Positions 17,577 to 29,022 are shown, counted from the stretch's first letter. The stretch is DNA of 64,000 bases from an uncultured Collinsella sp. (GCA_958403385.1 CATXXC010000009.1:1-64000), one strand, 5' to 3'. Translations and numbers: made by a program. Notes: generated by a model from the letters alone, not told the origin.

Positions 17577-18209
17577 ATGGGCAAGAAGTCTCGAGCTCGG
17601 GTTGCTGCGGCGGGAACTCGCAAGGATCCTGGTCATCGGGTTGCCGAGGGTAAAAAGGCCGATCGTGCTGAGAAGGACAAGAAAGTCGGCGCGCATGCTC
17701 ATCCTGAGTGGGCGCCTCATTTGAATTCGGCTAGTGAGGATTTGACTGCCAAGTTGTTTACTCTGGTCGAGGTAATTTTGGGCGTGGTGCCCCTTGTGGT
17801 TATCGGTTTATTCTTGGCTTCGAAGGACGCCACGAGTGTCGATAAACTCACCGAGGTCTTTTCGCAGGACCCCTCGATGGTGGTCTCGTTTATTTCTGCG
17901 TGCTTGCAGCCGTTTGTGGCGTACATGCTGTATATGGTCTACCGCAAATACTGCGAGGGTGATGCGGGCTTTGCCGCCGGTAACCTGATCGGTCTTTTGT
18001 GCTCCGAGATCCTACTGCTCAATATCCCGGGCGTCATCGGTATGGGCATCTTGCTGTGGCGTGTTTGGCGCAACGTCGCCCCGCACTTTGAGAGCTGGTT
18101 GTTTGAACGCCGTGCAATGGGCGTGCTGGCAGACATCGCGGGCTCGCTCGTGATTCTAGCCTTGGCGTTTATGTGCGCCACCGCCGCCCGAGGTCTCGCA
18201 GGCATGTAG
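17577..18209 (+). CDS. Hypothetical membrane protein
   Basis: I do not recognise this 210-residue protein. A Lys/Arg/Ala-rich N-terminus (about 1-60) precedes about four hydrophobic segments: near 66-86, 104-124, 137-160 and 182-203. The second and third flank a YMVYRKYCEG turn. The ATG at 17577 is preceded by GATGGGGTG. It lies between two directly oriented copies of the C-type hairpin element, so gene plus element could once have moved or duplicated as a unit. No enzymatic motif is visible. Confidence 0.7.
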   Translation: MGKKSRARVAAAGTRKDPGHRVAEGKKADRAEKDKKVGAHAHPEWAPHLNSASEDLTAKLFTLVEVILGVVPLVVIGLFLASKDATSVDKLTEVFSQDPSMVVSFISACLQPFVAYMLYMVYRKYCEGDAGFAAGNLIGLLCSEILLLNIPGVIGMGILLWRVWRNVAPHFESWLFERRAMGVLADIAGSLVILALAFMCATAARGLAGM

Positions 18210-18226
18210 TCTGTCCTCACCGACCA

Positions 18227-18387
18227 CGGAGCGCAGGGCGGGGAAACCTTTCCCTCTCGCTCACGGCTTCGCAGGGTCGCGCGAGGCAAAGGTTTCCCGC
18301 CCTGCGCTCCGGCGTTGAGTCGTCGCGTGCTCGTTACAGAAAAGCTGATAATAAGTTTGTGTGCCGCCCTTTGGGGCGGCACTTTTT
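18227..18387 (+). repeat. Hairpin element, copy C2: different arms, same loop, linker and terminator
   Basis: Left arm 18227-18256 (starts CGGAGCGCAGGGCGGGG) and right arm 18283-18311 pair over about 29 bp with one bulged G and one mismatch. The loop shares the C1 core CTCACGGCTTCGCAGGGT. The linker at 18319-18346 is identical to C1 over 28 nt, and a GTGCCGCC/GGGGCGGCAC terminator follows at 18361-18387. The arms have no similarity to those of C1 beyond the inner CCCTC/GAGG ends. I see nothing further in 18388-18640 except a start-proximal ribosome site. Confidence 0.8.
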
Positions 18388-18640
18388 GTGTGGGGTCCCG
18401 GTCTCCACAATTTTCGTCAAGCTATTGGTTAGATTTTGGTCAGTTGGCGTAAGGGTGGAAGGCCAAAAGATTGTTGGCGAAAAAAGCTCAGAGAAAGTGC
18501 TGGTAGGGGAGTTGTTGAGCTTTTCGACAGCTTTTGAGCAGAAGAAACTTTGTGGCTATTGCCGGCGATTGCGTTGTCGCGGTCATGGCGGTGCGGGATG
18601 CTGGTCGTAAGCGTCGAATGCTCCGATTTTGGAGGCCAGC

Positions 18641-19063
18641 ATGGATCTGTTTCTTGAGACTCCGCAGCAACAAGCCGAGCGCATGTTGCGCCAACGGCAA
18701 CGGCTTATGGAGATGCAAATGCAAGGGGTAGCCGCCCAGCCCCCTGCGCAAAATGCCACGCCTGCGGTTTCGCCTGCGGGCGGATCGGCGCCAGAGAACT
18801 ATTCCGTACAACAAGATTCATATGCGCAGGAGCTTGCGTTCGACAAACGCCGCACGCGTCGTCGCCGCGTGGGCCAGCGCCTGCGCACATTGGCGATGAT
18901 CGTGCTCATTCCGCTAGGACTTGCGGCGATTTTCTTGGTCTCGTATGCGCTCACCTGCATCCTCAACGGTGCTTCGCCCGGCGAAGTGCTCCAACATCTG
19001 TCAGCCCTGGGCCAGCGCCTAGGCGACGTCATGACAACCATTCGCACCGGCTGGGAGAGCTAG
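18641..19063 (+). CDS. Small single-pass membrane protein, unknown function
   Basis: This is a 140-residue protein. The first ~60 residues are Gln/Met/Ala/Pro-rich and low complexity, followed by a very basic stretch (DKRRTRRRRVGQRLR, about 71-85), one membrane helix (about 88-111), and a short outer tail. TTTTGGAGG precedes the ATG at 18641. Topology with a basic cytoplasmic face and external C-terminus is inferred from the positive-inside rule. There are no catalytic or binding motifs and no recognised family. Confidence 0.65.
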   Translation: MDLFLETPQQQAERMLRQRQRLMEMQMQGVAAQPPAQNATPAVSPAGGSAPENYSVQQDSYAQELAFDKRRTRRRRVGQRLRTLAMIVLIPLGLAAIFLVSYALTCILNGASPGEVLQHLSALGQRLGDVMTTIRTGWES

Positions 19064-19187
19064 CGTTTTAGCGTCCGCGGCTCTAAGAGAAATTTGTCTG
19101 CAAGGCAGTGGGTGATCCGTGCGTGTGGCGGGGTAAGATTGATCGCGGTTTTGATTGATGACCGATTGAGTTTGTTGGGCGGAGTCT

Positions 19188-20543
19188 ATGTCTGCTATTG
19201 ATATCGTGCTTGTTGTGATCGCCTTGGTGGCGGTGGGGGTTGCTGTGGCTTGCGCCCTCCAGCTCAAGAGCCTGCGTGCCGAGTTGCGGGAGCGTGGCGA
19301 CAGTAGCGCGGAAACGCTGGCAGCACTCGAGCAGGCCAACAACGCGCTCGATGCCCTGAACGTCGCGCTGGCCGAAACTCGCCGCACGGCCAACGCCATC
19401 GCGCAGCAGCAGACGACAGATGCGGCCGTGGGGCAGCAACGTTACCTGACCATTGCACGTGAGTTTTCGCAAGCTGGTGACCGGATGGATGACCTTCGCC
19501 GCGAGACGGCCCAACAGCTCGGTGCCAACCGCGAGGGCATCGAGCACCGCCTGGACAAGGTGCGCGAGACGGTCGATGCCCAGCTGGGTGCTATCCGCAA
19601 AGACAACAACGTGCAACTCGATCAGATGCGCGCGACGGTGGACGAGAAACTCTCCCGCACGCTCAACGATCGCCTGTCGGCATCGTTTAAGCAGGTGAGC
19701 GACCAGCTCGAGGCCGTGTACAAGGGCCTGGGCGACATGCAGTCCATCGCCACCGGCGTGGGCGACCTTAAGCGCGTGCTGGGCAACGTGAAGGCGCGTG
19801 GTATTTTGGGCGAGGTGCAGCTGGGTGCAATTCTGGCGGACATTCTTACACCCGACCAGTATCTGGAAAACGTCGCCACCAAGCCCGGCGCCTCGGAGCG
19901 CGTTGAGTTTGCCGTCAAGCTGCCGGTGGACGAGGGCGATCCCGTGCTGCTGCCGATTGACTCCAAGTTTCCGGGCGACGCGTACGAGCATTTGCTCGAC
20001 GCGCAGGAGTCGGGCGATGCGGAGACCGTGGCGGCTGCGCGCAAGACGCTCGACACCATGGTCAAGCGCGAGGCCAAGGATATCTGCGAAAAGTACCTGA
20101 GTGTGCCGGCAACGACCAACTTTGGCATCATGTTCGTGCCGTTTGAAGGACTGTACGCCGAGGTCGTCAGCCGCCCCGGGCTTATCGAGACCCTGGGCCG
20201 CGACTATCACGTCAACGTTGCCGGCCCCAGCACCATGGCGGCCATTCTCAACAGCCTGCAGATGAGTTACCAAACGTTTAAGCTGCAAAAACGCACCGAC
20301 GATGTACTGCGCGTGCTCTCCGCTGTCAAGGCCGAGCTGCCGCGCTATCAAAAGGCGCTGCGCCGCGCCCAGCAGCAGATCGAGACCGCGGGCAAAACGG
20401 TCGAGGGCATCATCACCACGCGCACCAACGTCATGGAGCGCAAGCTCAAGGACATCGACGCCCTGGAAGATGCCGAGGAGGCCGACGAGATCTTGGGGCT
20501 TACGTCTGCGAGCCTGCTCGCAGACCAAAAAGACGAGGACTAG
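19188..20543 (+). CDS. rmuC: DNA recombination protein RmuC
   Basis: This is a 451-residue RmuC. An N-terminal membrane helix (about 4-24) is followed by a long Ala/Glu/Arg/Gln-rich coiled coil (about 27-170), then the conserved RmuC core with GVGDLKRVLGNVKARGILGE, LPIDSKFPGDAYEHL and FVPFEGLYAEV. The core has a restriction-endonuclease-like fold, and the family limits inversions at short inverted repeats in E. coli. That role is notable given the density of long palindromes here. GGGCGGAG precedes the ATG. Confidence 0.92.
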   Translation: MSAIDIVLVVIALVAVGVAVACALQLKSLRAELRERGDSSAETLAALEQANNALDALNVALAETRRTANAIAQQQTTDAAVGQQRYLTIAREFSQAGDRMDDLRRETAQQLGANREGIEHRLDKVRETVDAQLGAIRKDNNVQLDQMRATVDEKLSRTLNDRLSASFKQVSDQLEAVYKGLGDMQSIATGVGDLKRVLGNVKARGILGEVQLGAILADILTPDQYLENVATKPGASERVEFAVKLPVDEGDPVLLPIDSKFPGDAYEHLLDAQESGDAETVAAARKTLDTMVKREAKDICEKYLSVPATTNFGIMFVPFEGLYAEVVSRPGLIETLGRDYHVNVAGPSTMAAILNSLQMSYQTFKLQKRTDDVLRVLSAVKAELPRYQKALRRAQQQIETAGKTVEGIITTRTNVMERKLKDIDALEDAEEADEILGLTSASLLADQKDED

Positions 20544-20668
20544 CTTCATCTGACGGCGGGGCGCCTGCGCAAGCGCGGGGCGCGGGCGCTTTTCGCGTCG
20601 CACTTGCCTGAAGTGCGCTTTAGTGTGCAACAATGGCGTTTCGCCCTATCAGACGCGAAAGGAAGCCC

Positions 20669-22471
<1,803 letters not shown>

Positions 22472-22534
22472 GCGTCTCGGACGTGGGACAATTGTGCCCA
22501 TAAGTTTATTGTGCCGTTGAGCCGAGGAGTCGTT

Positions 22535-23200
22535 ATGCCACGCGAGACCAATGCCGCCAAGCGCGAGCGCGCCATCGAGGTGTGTGAGCGCCTCAACCGT
22601 CGCTATGGCCCGGTCGAGTGCTTTTTGGACCACGAGAATCCCTTCCGCCTGCTGATCGCGGTGCTGCTCTCGGCGCAAACGACCGATGCGCAGGTCAACA
22701 AGGTGACGCCGCGGCTGTTTGCCCAGTGGCCCACGCCCGAGGCCATGGCCGGGGCGAGCGTGGCTGACGTGGCAGACACCATCAAGTCACTCGGCTTCTA
22801 CAAGAGCAAAGCCAAGCATGCCGTCGAGGCCGCGCAGATGATCGTCGCCGACTATGGCGGCGAGGTGCCGGCCGACATGAAGGAACTCGTGAAGCTGCCG
22901 GGCGTGGGACGCAAGACGGCGAACATCGTGCTCAACGTGGGGTATGGCATCGTGGAGGGCATTGCGGTGGACACGCATGTCAACCGCATTGCGCACCGCC
23001 TGATGCTGAGTCCCAAGACGCATGCAAAGGAGCCGCTCAAGACCGAGCAGGATTTGCTCAAGATTTTGCCGCACGAGTATTGGGAGTCGGTTAACCATCA
23101 GTGGATCACCTTCGGTCGCGAGATCTGCGACGCCCGCAAACCCAAGTGTGACGAGTGCCCGCTGGCAGATTTGTGCCCCAGCGTGCGCGTAGCGGGGTAG
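22535..23200 (+). CDS. nth: Endonuclease III
   Basis: This is a 221-residue bifunctional glycosylase/AP lyase that removes oxidised pyrimidines. HhH motif LPGVGRKTANIV supplies catalytic Lys127, and AVDTHVNR supplies Asp146. The [4Fe-4S] motif C198-x6-C205-x2-C208-x5-C214 is complete, in contrast to the MutY-like protein at 15.7 kb. The ATG at 22535 is chosen for its GAGGAG site. Its position just before mfd groups two DNA-repair genes. Confidence 0.96.
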   Translation: MPRETNAAKRERAIEVCERLNRRYGPVECFLDHENPFRLLIAVLLSAQTTDAQVNKVTPRLFAQWPTPEAMAGASVADVADTIKSLGFYKSKAKHAVEAAQMIVADYGGEVPADMKELVKLPGVGRKTANIVLNVGYGIVEGIAVDTHVNRIAHRLMLSPKTHAKEPLKTEQDLLKILPHEYWESVNHQWITFGREICDARKPKCDECPLADLCPSVRVAG

Positions 23201-23304
23201 GGCGGAACGCATCTTCGTCTGGCGTTTTTTGCGGGGCTGGGTTTGCCCTTGAGCCGGAGTCCTCTCCATGCGCTACCATGACAGACAATGTATTTGACGT
23301 ACGA

Positions 23305-23332
23305 CCCGCCGAGCTTGCCCCGGCGGGCTTTT
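23305..23332 (+). terminator. Hairpin with T-tract just upstream of mfd
   Basis: CCCGCCG and CGGCGGG form a 7-bp stem followed by CTTTT. It ends about 25 nt before the mfd start, so it could end nth transcription or attenuate entry into mfd. Confidence 0.6.
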
Positions 23333-23357
23333 GGCGTTGCAATGCCGGAGGAACAGC

Positions 23358-26300
23358 ATGCTCATTCACCGTATAGCCGCGCAGCTCTACACTGCCGAGG
23401 CGCTGCAGACTGTCGAGGCCGGACTCGATGCCGGCGAGGACGTGACGCTGGCCGTGTCGCAATCGGGTCGCACGCTTATGGCGGCAGCCCAGTTTGCGCG
23501 CCGTCCGCGCCCTACGGTCTACATTGTGAGCGGCGAGGACTCGGCCGATCGCGCCGCGCGCAGCCTTGCTGCTTATGTGGGCCTGGCGCACGTGTGCCGT
23601 TTTCCCGAGCGCAAGGACTATCCGTGGCGCGAGCAGGCGCCTGACGATGCCGTGGTTGCCCAGCGCTGCGAGGCGCTCGGGCGCATCGTGCGCGGGGACA
23701 ACTGCATCATGGTCGCCTCGGCCCGTGCGCTGCTGCGTTGCGTGCCGCCAGTCGAGAGCCGCTACTGGGAGTCCACTACTTTTGCGGTGGGCGAGGAGAT
23801 TCCTTTTGACGAGGTGCCACAGCGCTTGGTGGGCATGGGCTACACCAATGCCGGTGCCGCCGACGCGCCCGGCCTGTTCCGTGTGCACGGCGACACCGTC
23901 GAGGTGTTCCCCGCGCAGGAAAAAGCGCCCGTGCGCATTGAGTTTTTCGGCGACGAGATCGATCGCATCCGCCGTATGGTGAGCTCAACGGGCCAGACCA
24001 TCGGCAACGAAGACAGCATCGAGATCTTCCCCTGCCGTGAGCTGGCGCTTACCGACGAGGCCGTCCACAACATGCATGTGGCGCTCTATCGTGCCAGCCA
24101 GGACGACAGCAAACTGGCCGCATTGCTCGAGATGGTGGATGCGCGCATCGTCACGCCTGAGCTCGATCGCTTTTTGCCGGTGATGTACGGCCAGACCGTA
24201 AGCCCGCTGTCGCACGTGAGCGGCAAGGCGCTCGTGGTGCTGTCCGAGCCGCGCTCGCTGTTCGACGATTGCCTGCGCGCCTACGAGGATATCGAGGCCC
24301 GTGCCGGCGAGGCGGGGGTCGATCGCCTGGACGGCTTGTACGTGCGCGCCCAACAGCTCGACTTTGGTGCCCAGCAGCGCCTGAACTACGTGAGCCTCAT
24401 CCGTGCCGGCGGTGCGGTGACGGCCGAGCTCAAGATTGAGCAGCCGGCCATCGCAGGCTCGGACAACCGTTTTATGACGCGCATCCAGGAGGTCGTGGGT
24501 AAGCGCTATGCCTGCGTGTTTGCCATCCCCGACCGCGGTGCGCGCGAGTCGATGGAGCTTACCTTTGGCGACGAGGGCATTACCTTTGAGGAGTCGCTGA
24601 CCGCGGCGCCCGAAAATACCGGCGCTATCGGCGACCGCGTGCGCGTGGCAGCGGCGGATTCTGCCGACCGTGCCGCCCGCCAGGAGGCCCATGCTTCCAT
24701 TCGCGAGCGCAAGGCAGATGCGCTCAACGCCCGCTCACTCGAGGCGGGTGCCGCCCAGGCTGCCGCCGGTGCTGCCGTGCCCACCATCTCGCGCGGACGC
24801 GTAACCTTTGTCGATGCCGCCCTGCCGCAGGGCGTAGTGGTGCCCGATGCCAACCTGGCCGTGTTCTCGATCGCCGACCTCAACGCCCGCATGGACGCCA
24901 ACCGCGCGCGCAGCCGCCGCAAGGTGGACATTACGCAGATCACGTTCCCGTTTAAGCCGGGCGACTACGTGGTGCACGCCACTCACGGCATCGCGCTCTT
25001 TAGCGAGATCGCGCGCCAGGAAGTGGGCGGCAAGGAACGCGACTACTTTTTGCTGGAATACGCCGATGGCGACAAGCTCTACGTGCCGCTCGAGCAGGTT
25101 GACCGCATTACGCGCTACGTTGGCCCCGACGGCGATAAACCGCGTCTGACCAGACTCAACACCGCCGACTGGACGCGTGCCACCAACAAGGCGCGCAAGA
25201 ACGCCAAAAAGCTGGCGTTTGACCTGGTCGACCTGTATACGCGCCGCTCGTCGATTACCGGTATCGCCTGCCCGCCCGACACGCCCGAGCAGATCGAGAT
25301 GGAGCAGAGCTTCCCTTACGACGAGACGCGCGACCAGCTGGAGGCCATCGCCGACATCAAGGCCGACATGGAGGCACCCAAGCCCATGGATCGCCTGCTG
25401 TGCGGCGACGTGGGTTTCGGCAAGACCGAGGTCGCTCTGCGCGCGGCGTTTAAGTGCGTGGACTCCGGCCGCCAGGTCATGGTGCTCTGCCCCACGACCA
25501 TTCTGGCCCAACAGCACTACGAGACATTCTTTGAGCGTTTTGCCCCGTTTGGCTTGGAGGTCGAGGTACTCAGCCGCTTCCGCACGCCGGCGCAGCAAAA
25601 GCGCGCGCTCAAGGCGTTTGCCGAGGGCACGATTGATGTGCTCATCGGCACGCACCGTCTGCTTTCGGCCGACGTGAACCCCAAGAACCTGGGCCTGGTG
25701 ATCATCGACGAAGAGCAGCGCTTTGGCGTGCAGCACAAGGAGCAGCTCAAGAATCTGCGCGAGCAAATCGACGTGCTCACGCTCTCGGCAACGCCGATTC
25801 CGCGAACCATGCAGATGGCCACGAGCGGCGTGCGCGACATGAGCCTGATCACCACGCCGCCGACTGGGCGTCGTCCCGTGATCGTGCACGTGGGGGAGTA
25901 CGACCCCGACGTGGTGAGCGCGGCGATTCGCCTGGAGGTGGGTCGCGGCGGTCAGGTGTATTACGTGTCCAACCGCGTCAAGACCATCGACGATGCCGTG
26001 GCGCGCGTGCACGAGGCCGCGCCCGAGGCGCGCGTGGGCGTGGCGCACGGCAAGATGAGCCCGCGCGAGGTCGAGGACGTGATGATCGAGTTCGCGACCA
26101 AGAAGATCGACGTGCTTATCGCCACGACCATCGTGGAGAGCGGCATCGACAACGCAACGGCCAACACGCTCATCATTGAGGACTCGCAGCGTCTGGGTCT
26201 GGCACAGCTCTACCAGCTTAAGGGCCGCGTGGGCCGCTCGGCCACGCAGGCATACGCGTACTTTATGTTCCCCGGCGAGCTGCCGCTTACCGAGGAGGCC

Positions 26301-26990
26301 GCGGCACGCCTGACCGCGCTTTCCGAGTTCCAGGACCTGGGCAGCGGCATGCGCATCGCCATGCGCGACCTGGAGATCCGCGGCGCCGGTTCGCTTATGG
26401 GCGCCGAGCAGCACGGTAACCTGTCGAGCGTGGGCTTTGACCTGTTTACGCAGATGCTGGGCCAGGCCGTGGCCGAGGCGCGCGGCGACGACGATGCCGG
26501 CGTGGAGGCGGCGAGCGTGGGCATCAACCTGCCGGCCGACTACTTCTTGTCCGAGGAGTACATGCCGGCGGTGGACCAGCGCGTGCTCGTGTACCGCAAG
26601 CTCGCGGCTGCTGGGGACCTGGAGAGCATCGACGAGGTGCAGGAGGAGACCGAGGCCGCGCATGGCGAGCTGCCGTTGGCGGGACTCAACCTGTTCAACC
26701 GCGCGCGCATCCGTATTCGCGGCGAGCGCCTGGGGCTCGAGAGCGTCACGCTCAGCGGTGGACGCATCACGTTTTTGGGCGTCGACGTGCCCAAGAAGGT
26801 GGCCTTTGAGCTTAAGACCCGCTATGGCGCGGTGAACTTTCCCAAGAGCCGCAAGCTGTCGGTACCCTACAAGGCAGGCGCCGGTGCGGGCAGCGGCCTG
26901 GGTCGCGGTCTCGACGCCAACGACGGTACCGGCCCGGTGGCTGCGGCGCTCATGCTGCTGCAACAGCTGGGTGCCAGCGACGACGACTAA
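23358..26990 (+). CDS. mfd: Transcription-repair coupling factor Mfd
   Basis: This is a 1210-residue Mfd, slightly longer than E. coli's. The N-terminal UvrB-like region carries damage-recognition homology. The RNA polymerase-interacting domain begins near residue 530 (FKPGDYVVHATHGIALF). A RecG-like translocase follows, with Walker A GDVGFGKTEVALRAAF (about 683), IIDEEQRFGV (about 782) and TTIVESGIDN, then the C-terminal TRCF domain. An Ala-rich insertion (about 435-480) lies before the RID. Mfd removes stalled RNA polymerase and recruits UvrA. The ATG at 23358 is chosen for its CCGGAGG site. Confidence 0.97.
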   Translation: MLIHRIAAQLYTAEALQTVEAGLDAGEDVTLAVSQSGRTLMAAAQFARRPRPTVYIVSGEDSADRAARSLAAYVGLAHVCRFPERKDYPWREQAPDDAVVAQRCEALGRIVRGDNCIMVASARALLRCVPPVESRYWESTTFAVGEEIPFDEVPQRLVGMGYTNAGAADAPGLFRVHGDTVEVFPAQEKAPVRIEFFGDEIDRIRRMVSSTGQTIGNEDSIEIFPCRELALTDEAVHNMHVALYRASQDDSKLAALLEMVDARIVTPELDRFLPVMYGQTVSPLSHVSGKALVVLSEPRSLFDDCLRAYEDIEARAGEAGVDRLDGLYVRAQQLDFGAQQRLNYVSLIRAGGAVTAELKIEQPAIAGSDNRFMTRIQEVVGKRYACVFAIPDRGARESMELTFGDEGITFEESLTAAPENTGAIGDRVRVAAADSADRAARQEAHASIRERKADALNARSLEAGAAQAAAGAAVPTISRGRVTFVDAALPQGVVVPDANLAVFSIADLNARMDANRARSRRKVDITQITFPFKPGDYVVHATHGIALFSEIARQEVGGKERDYFLLEYADGDKLYVPLEQVDRITRYVGPDGDKPRLTRLNTADWTRATNKARKNAKKLAFDLVDLYTRRSSITGIACPPDTPEQIEMEQSFPYDETRDQLEAIADIKADMEAPKPMDRLLCGDVGFGKTEVALRAAFKCVDSGRQVMVLCPTTILAQQHYETFFERFAPFGLEVEVLSRFRTPAQQKRALKAFAEGTIDVLIGTHRLLSADVNPKNLGLVIIDEEQRFGVQHKEQLKNLREQIDVLTLSATPIPRTMQMATSGVRDMSLITTPPTGRRPVIVHVGEYDPDVVSAAIRLEVGRGGQVYYVSNRVKTIDDAVARVHEAAPEARVGVAHGKMSPREVEDVMIEFATKKIDVLIATTIVESGIDNATANTLIIEDSQRLGLAQLYQLKGRVGRSATQAYAYFMFPGELPLTEEAAARLTALSEFQDLGSGMRIAMRDLEIRGAGSLMGAEQHGNLSSVGFDLFTQMLGQAVAEARGDDDAGVEAASVGINLPADYFLSEEYMPAVDQRVLVYRKLAAAGDLESIDEVQEETEAAHGELPLAGLNLFNRARIRIRGERLGLESVTLSGGRITFLGVDVPKKVAFELKTRYGAVNFPKSRKLSVPYKAGAGAGSGLGRGLDANDGTGPVAAALMLLQQLGASDDD

Positions 26991-27000
26991 CAAGTAGGAG

Positions 27001-27036
27001 GCGTGGCGGGACGAAGTCATCTTTGTCCCACCACGC
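27001..27036 (+). terminator. Hairpin after mfd
   Basis: GCGTGGCGGGAC and GTCCCACCACGC pair over 12 positions with one mismatch. There is no T-tract, so it is either a weak terminator or an mRNA 3'-end stabiliser. Confidence 0.45.
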
Positions 27037-27070
27037 TGCAGGTTGATTCCAGCCCCATCGAAAGGAAAGC

Positions 27071-27934
27071 ATGTTCGGATACATCTACAAGAAAGATGTC
27101 GCCATGATCGCGGTTGTCCTGTGTCTTTGTCTGGGCGTGGGCAGTTTCTTCGATTATCAGATCTCGAGCGCGCTGTTCAATATCGGCAGCATGTACGGTC
27201 GCTTTATCGAGGCCGCCGGCGAGCTGCCGTTCGAGCTGACGGCAAGCGTCGCAGGCGTCATGCTCGTGCGCGCGGTGCGTCCCGATTCCAGAGGGAGCAA
27301 ATGGCTCGCCGTGCTCGGCATCCTCGTCAACGTTGGCCTGGCCGGCTACGAGATCGTCTCGTCCCTGAAGGTTGGCGGCAAACTCATCGCGGTTCAGTTG
27401 GTACTGACGTTTGTGCTGGTCATCGCTGCCAACCTTATTGTCTATCGCCTCACGCGCGCGACCGAGCCTGACGAGCTCACACGCTGGGCGCTGATGGTAC
27501 TTGCCGTGTGGGTCGCTCAAGCCATTATCCTCAACGTGATCGTCAAGCCGCTGTGGTCGCGCCCGCGCATGCGCGTGATCGAGGTCACGCCGGGGCTCAT
27601 TTTTCAGCCGTGGTGGGTAATCGGCAATCCCGACAAGTGGACCTATATCGCCGCCGGCGTGATCAAGGACGGGTTCAAGTCGTTCGCGAGCGGGCACACC
27701 GCGCATGCGGCGATTGGCCTTATGCTCGCCGGGCTTCCCGCGGCAGCCTTTAAGGAAAAGCCTTCGCGTCGCCGTGTGATCTTTTGGGCGGCGGCTGTGG
27801 TCGCGGCGCTCGTCGCGTTTGGCCGCATCGTGATCGGAGCGCACTTTTTGAGTGACGTGAGCTGCGGTTTTGCTCTGGTACTGGCACTTGAGTGCCTTGC
27901 CGCGCGCATTGCCTATCCCAGCGGCGTACAATAG
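27071..27934 (+). CDS. PAP2-superfamily membrane phosphatase
   Basis: This 287-residue protein has about six membrane helices and the three PAP2 motifs in order: KPLWSRPR (near residue 158), FASGHTAH with the Ser-Gly-His core (near 205), and GRIVIGAHFLSD with the final His and Asp (near 250). Such enzymes dephosphorylate undecaprenyl pyrophosphate or phosphatidic acid at the membrane's outer face. GAAAGGAAAGC precedes the ATG. The threonine aldolase-like gene follows within 45 nt. Confidence 0.88.
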   Translation: MFGYIYKKDVAMIAVVLCLCLGVGSFFDYQISSALFNIGSMYGRFIEAAGELPFELTASVAGVMLVRAVRPDSRGSKWLAVLGILVNVGLAGYEIVSSLKVGGKLIAVQLVLTFVLVIAANLIVYRLTRATEPDELTRWALMVLAVWVAQAIILNVIVKPLWSRPRMRVIEVTPGLIFQPWWVIGNPDKWTYIAAGVIKDGFKSFASGHTAHAAIGLMLAGLPAAAFKEKPSRRRVIFWAAAVVAALVAFGRIVIGAHFLSDVSCGFALVLALECLAARIAYPSGVQ

Positions 27935-27979
27935 CTCCGTTTGAATCATCGGGCCCGTGCCCGGCTAGAGAGGATTGCC

Positions 27980-29005
27980 ATGCTCGCGTTCAACAACGAC
28001 TATTCCCACGGCGCACATCCGGCAGTGCTGCAGGCGCTCGTCGATACCAACATGGAGCCGCAGCCCGGCTACGGTACCGATGCGCACACCGAGCGTGCCA
28101 GGCAGCTTATCCGCGAGGCCTGTCAGGCCCCCGATGCCGACGTGTTTTTACTGGTGGGCGGCACGCAGGCCAACGCGACGGTGATTGACATGCTGCTTGC
28201 GCCCTACGAGGGCGTCGTTGCTGCCGAGACTGGCCACGTCGCCTGCCACGAGGCGGGCGCCATCGAGTTTGGCGGCCACAAGGTGCTCACCATCCCCGGC
28301 TACGAGGGCAAGATGCACGCCGAGGACCTCGAGAACTATATCCAGGTGTTCTACGAAAACGAGAGCTACGAGCACACGGTGTTCCCGGGCGCCGTGTACG
28401 TGAGCCTATCGACTGAGTACGGCACGCTGTACTCCAAGGCCGAGCTCGCGGCGATTCATGCGGTGTGCCAGAAGCGCGAGATTCCGCTGTTTGTGGACGG
28501 TGCTCGTCTGGCCTATGCGCTGGCGTCCGATGAGTGCGACATTACCCTGCCCGAGCTGGCGCAGCTGTGCGACGTGTTCTACATCGGCGGCACCAAGTGC
28601 GGCGCGCTCTGCGGCGAGGCCGTGGTGTTTTGCGGCATGCACGCTCCGGCGCATCCCATTCCGCGCATTAAGCAGCACGGCGCACTGCTTGCCAAGGGCC
28701 GCCTGACGGGCGTCCAGTTTGAGGCGCTCTTTACCGATGGCCTGTATTTTGAGATTGGTCGACAGGCGATTGAGACGGCCCGGGCGCTACGTCGCGTGCT
28801 GCACGAGCGCGGTTACCAGTTCTTTTTGGAGACGCCCACGAACCAGCAGTTTGTGATTCTGCCCAACGAGGACATGGCTCGCATTCGCGAGCATGCCTCG
28901 ATCGAGTACTGGGAAAAGTACGACGAGACCCACACGGTGGTGCGCTTTTGCACCAGCTGGGCCACGACACAGGAGGACATCGACGCGCTGGCGGCTGTCC
29001 TGTAG
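27980..29005 (+). CDS. Low-specificity L-threonine aldolase-like PLP enzyme
   Basis: This 341-residue fold-type I PLP protein belongs to the beta-eliminating lyase/threonine aldolase family. GGTQAN (60-65) binds the cofactor phosphate, FVDGARLAYAL provides Asp173, and Lys206 in YIGGTKCGAL is the Schiff-base lysine. Expected activity is cleavage of L-threonine or allo-threonine to glycine and acetaldehyde in the cytoplasm. The ATG at 27980 is chosen for AGAGAGGA upstream and the conserved LAFNNDYSHGAHP start. A strong hairpin with a T-tract follows. Confidence 0.9.
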   Translation: MLAFNNDYSHGAHPAVLQALVDTNMEPQPGYGTDAHTERARQLIREACQAPDADVFLLVGGTQANATVIDMLLAPYEGVVAAETGHVACHEAGAIEFGGHKVLTIPGYEGKMHAEDLENYIQVFYENESYEHTVFPGAVYVSLSTEYGTLYSKAELAAIHAVCQKREIPLFVDGARLAYALASDECDITLPELAQLCDVFYIGGTKCGALCGEAVVFCGMHAPAHPIPRIKQHGALLAKGRLTGVQFEALFTDGLYFEIGRQAIETARALRRVLHERGYQFFLETPTNQQFVILPNEDMARIREHASIEYWEKYDETHTVVRFCTSWATTQEDIDALAAVL

Positions 29006-29022
29006 CCTGATGTAATGACGAG

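Noticed and set aside
24735..27020. A 761-codon open frame on the minus strand
   Set aside because: It is antisense to mfd, whose full domain set is intact; the composition is typical of an antisense shadow.
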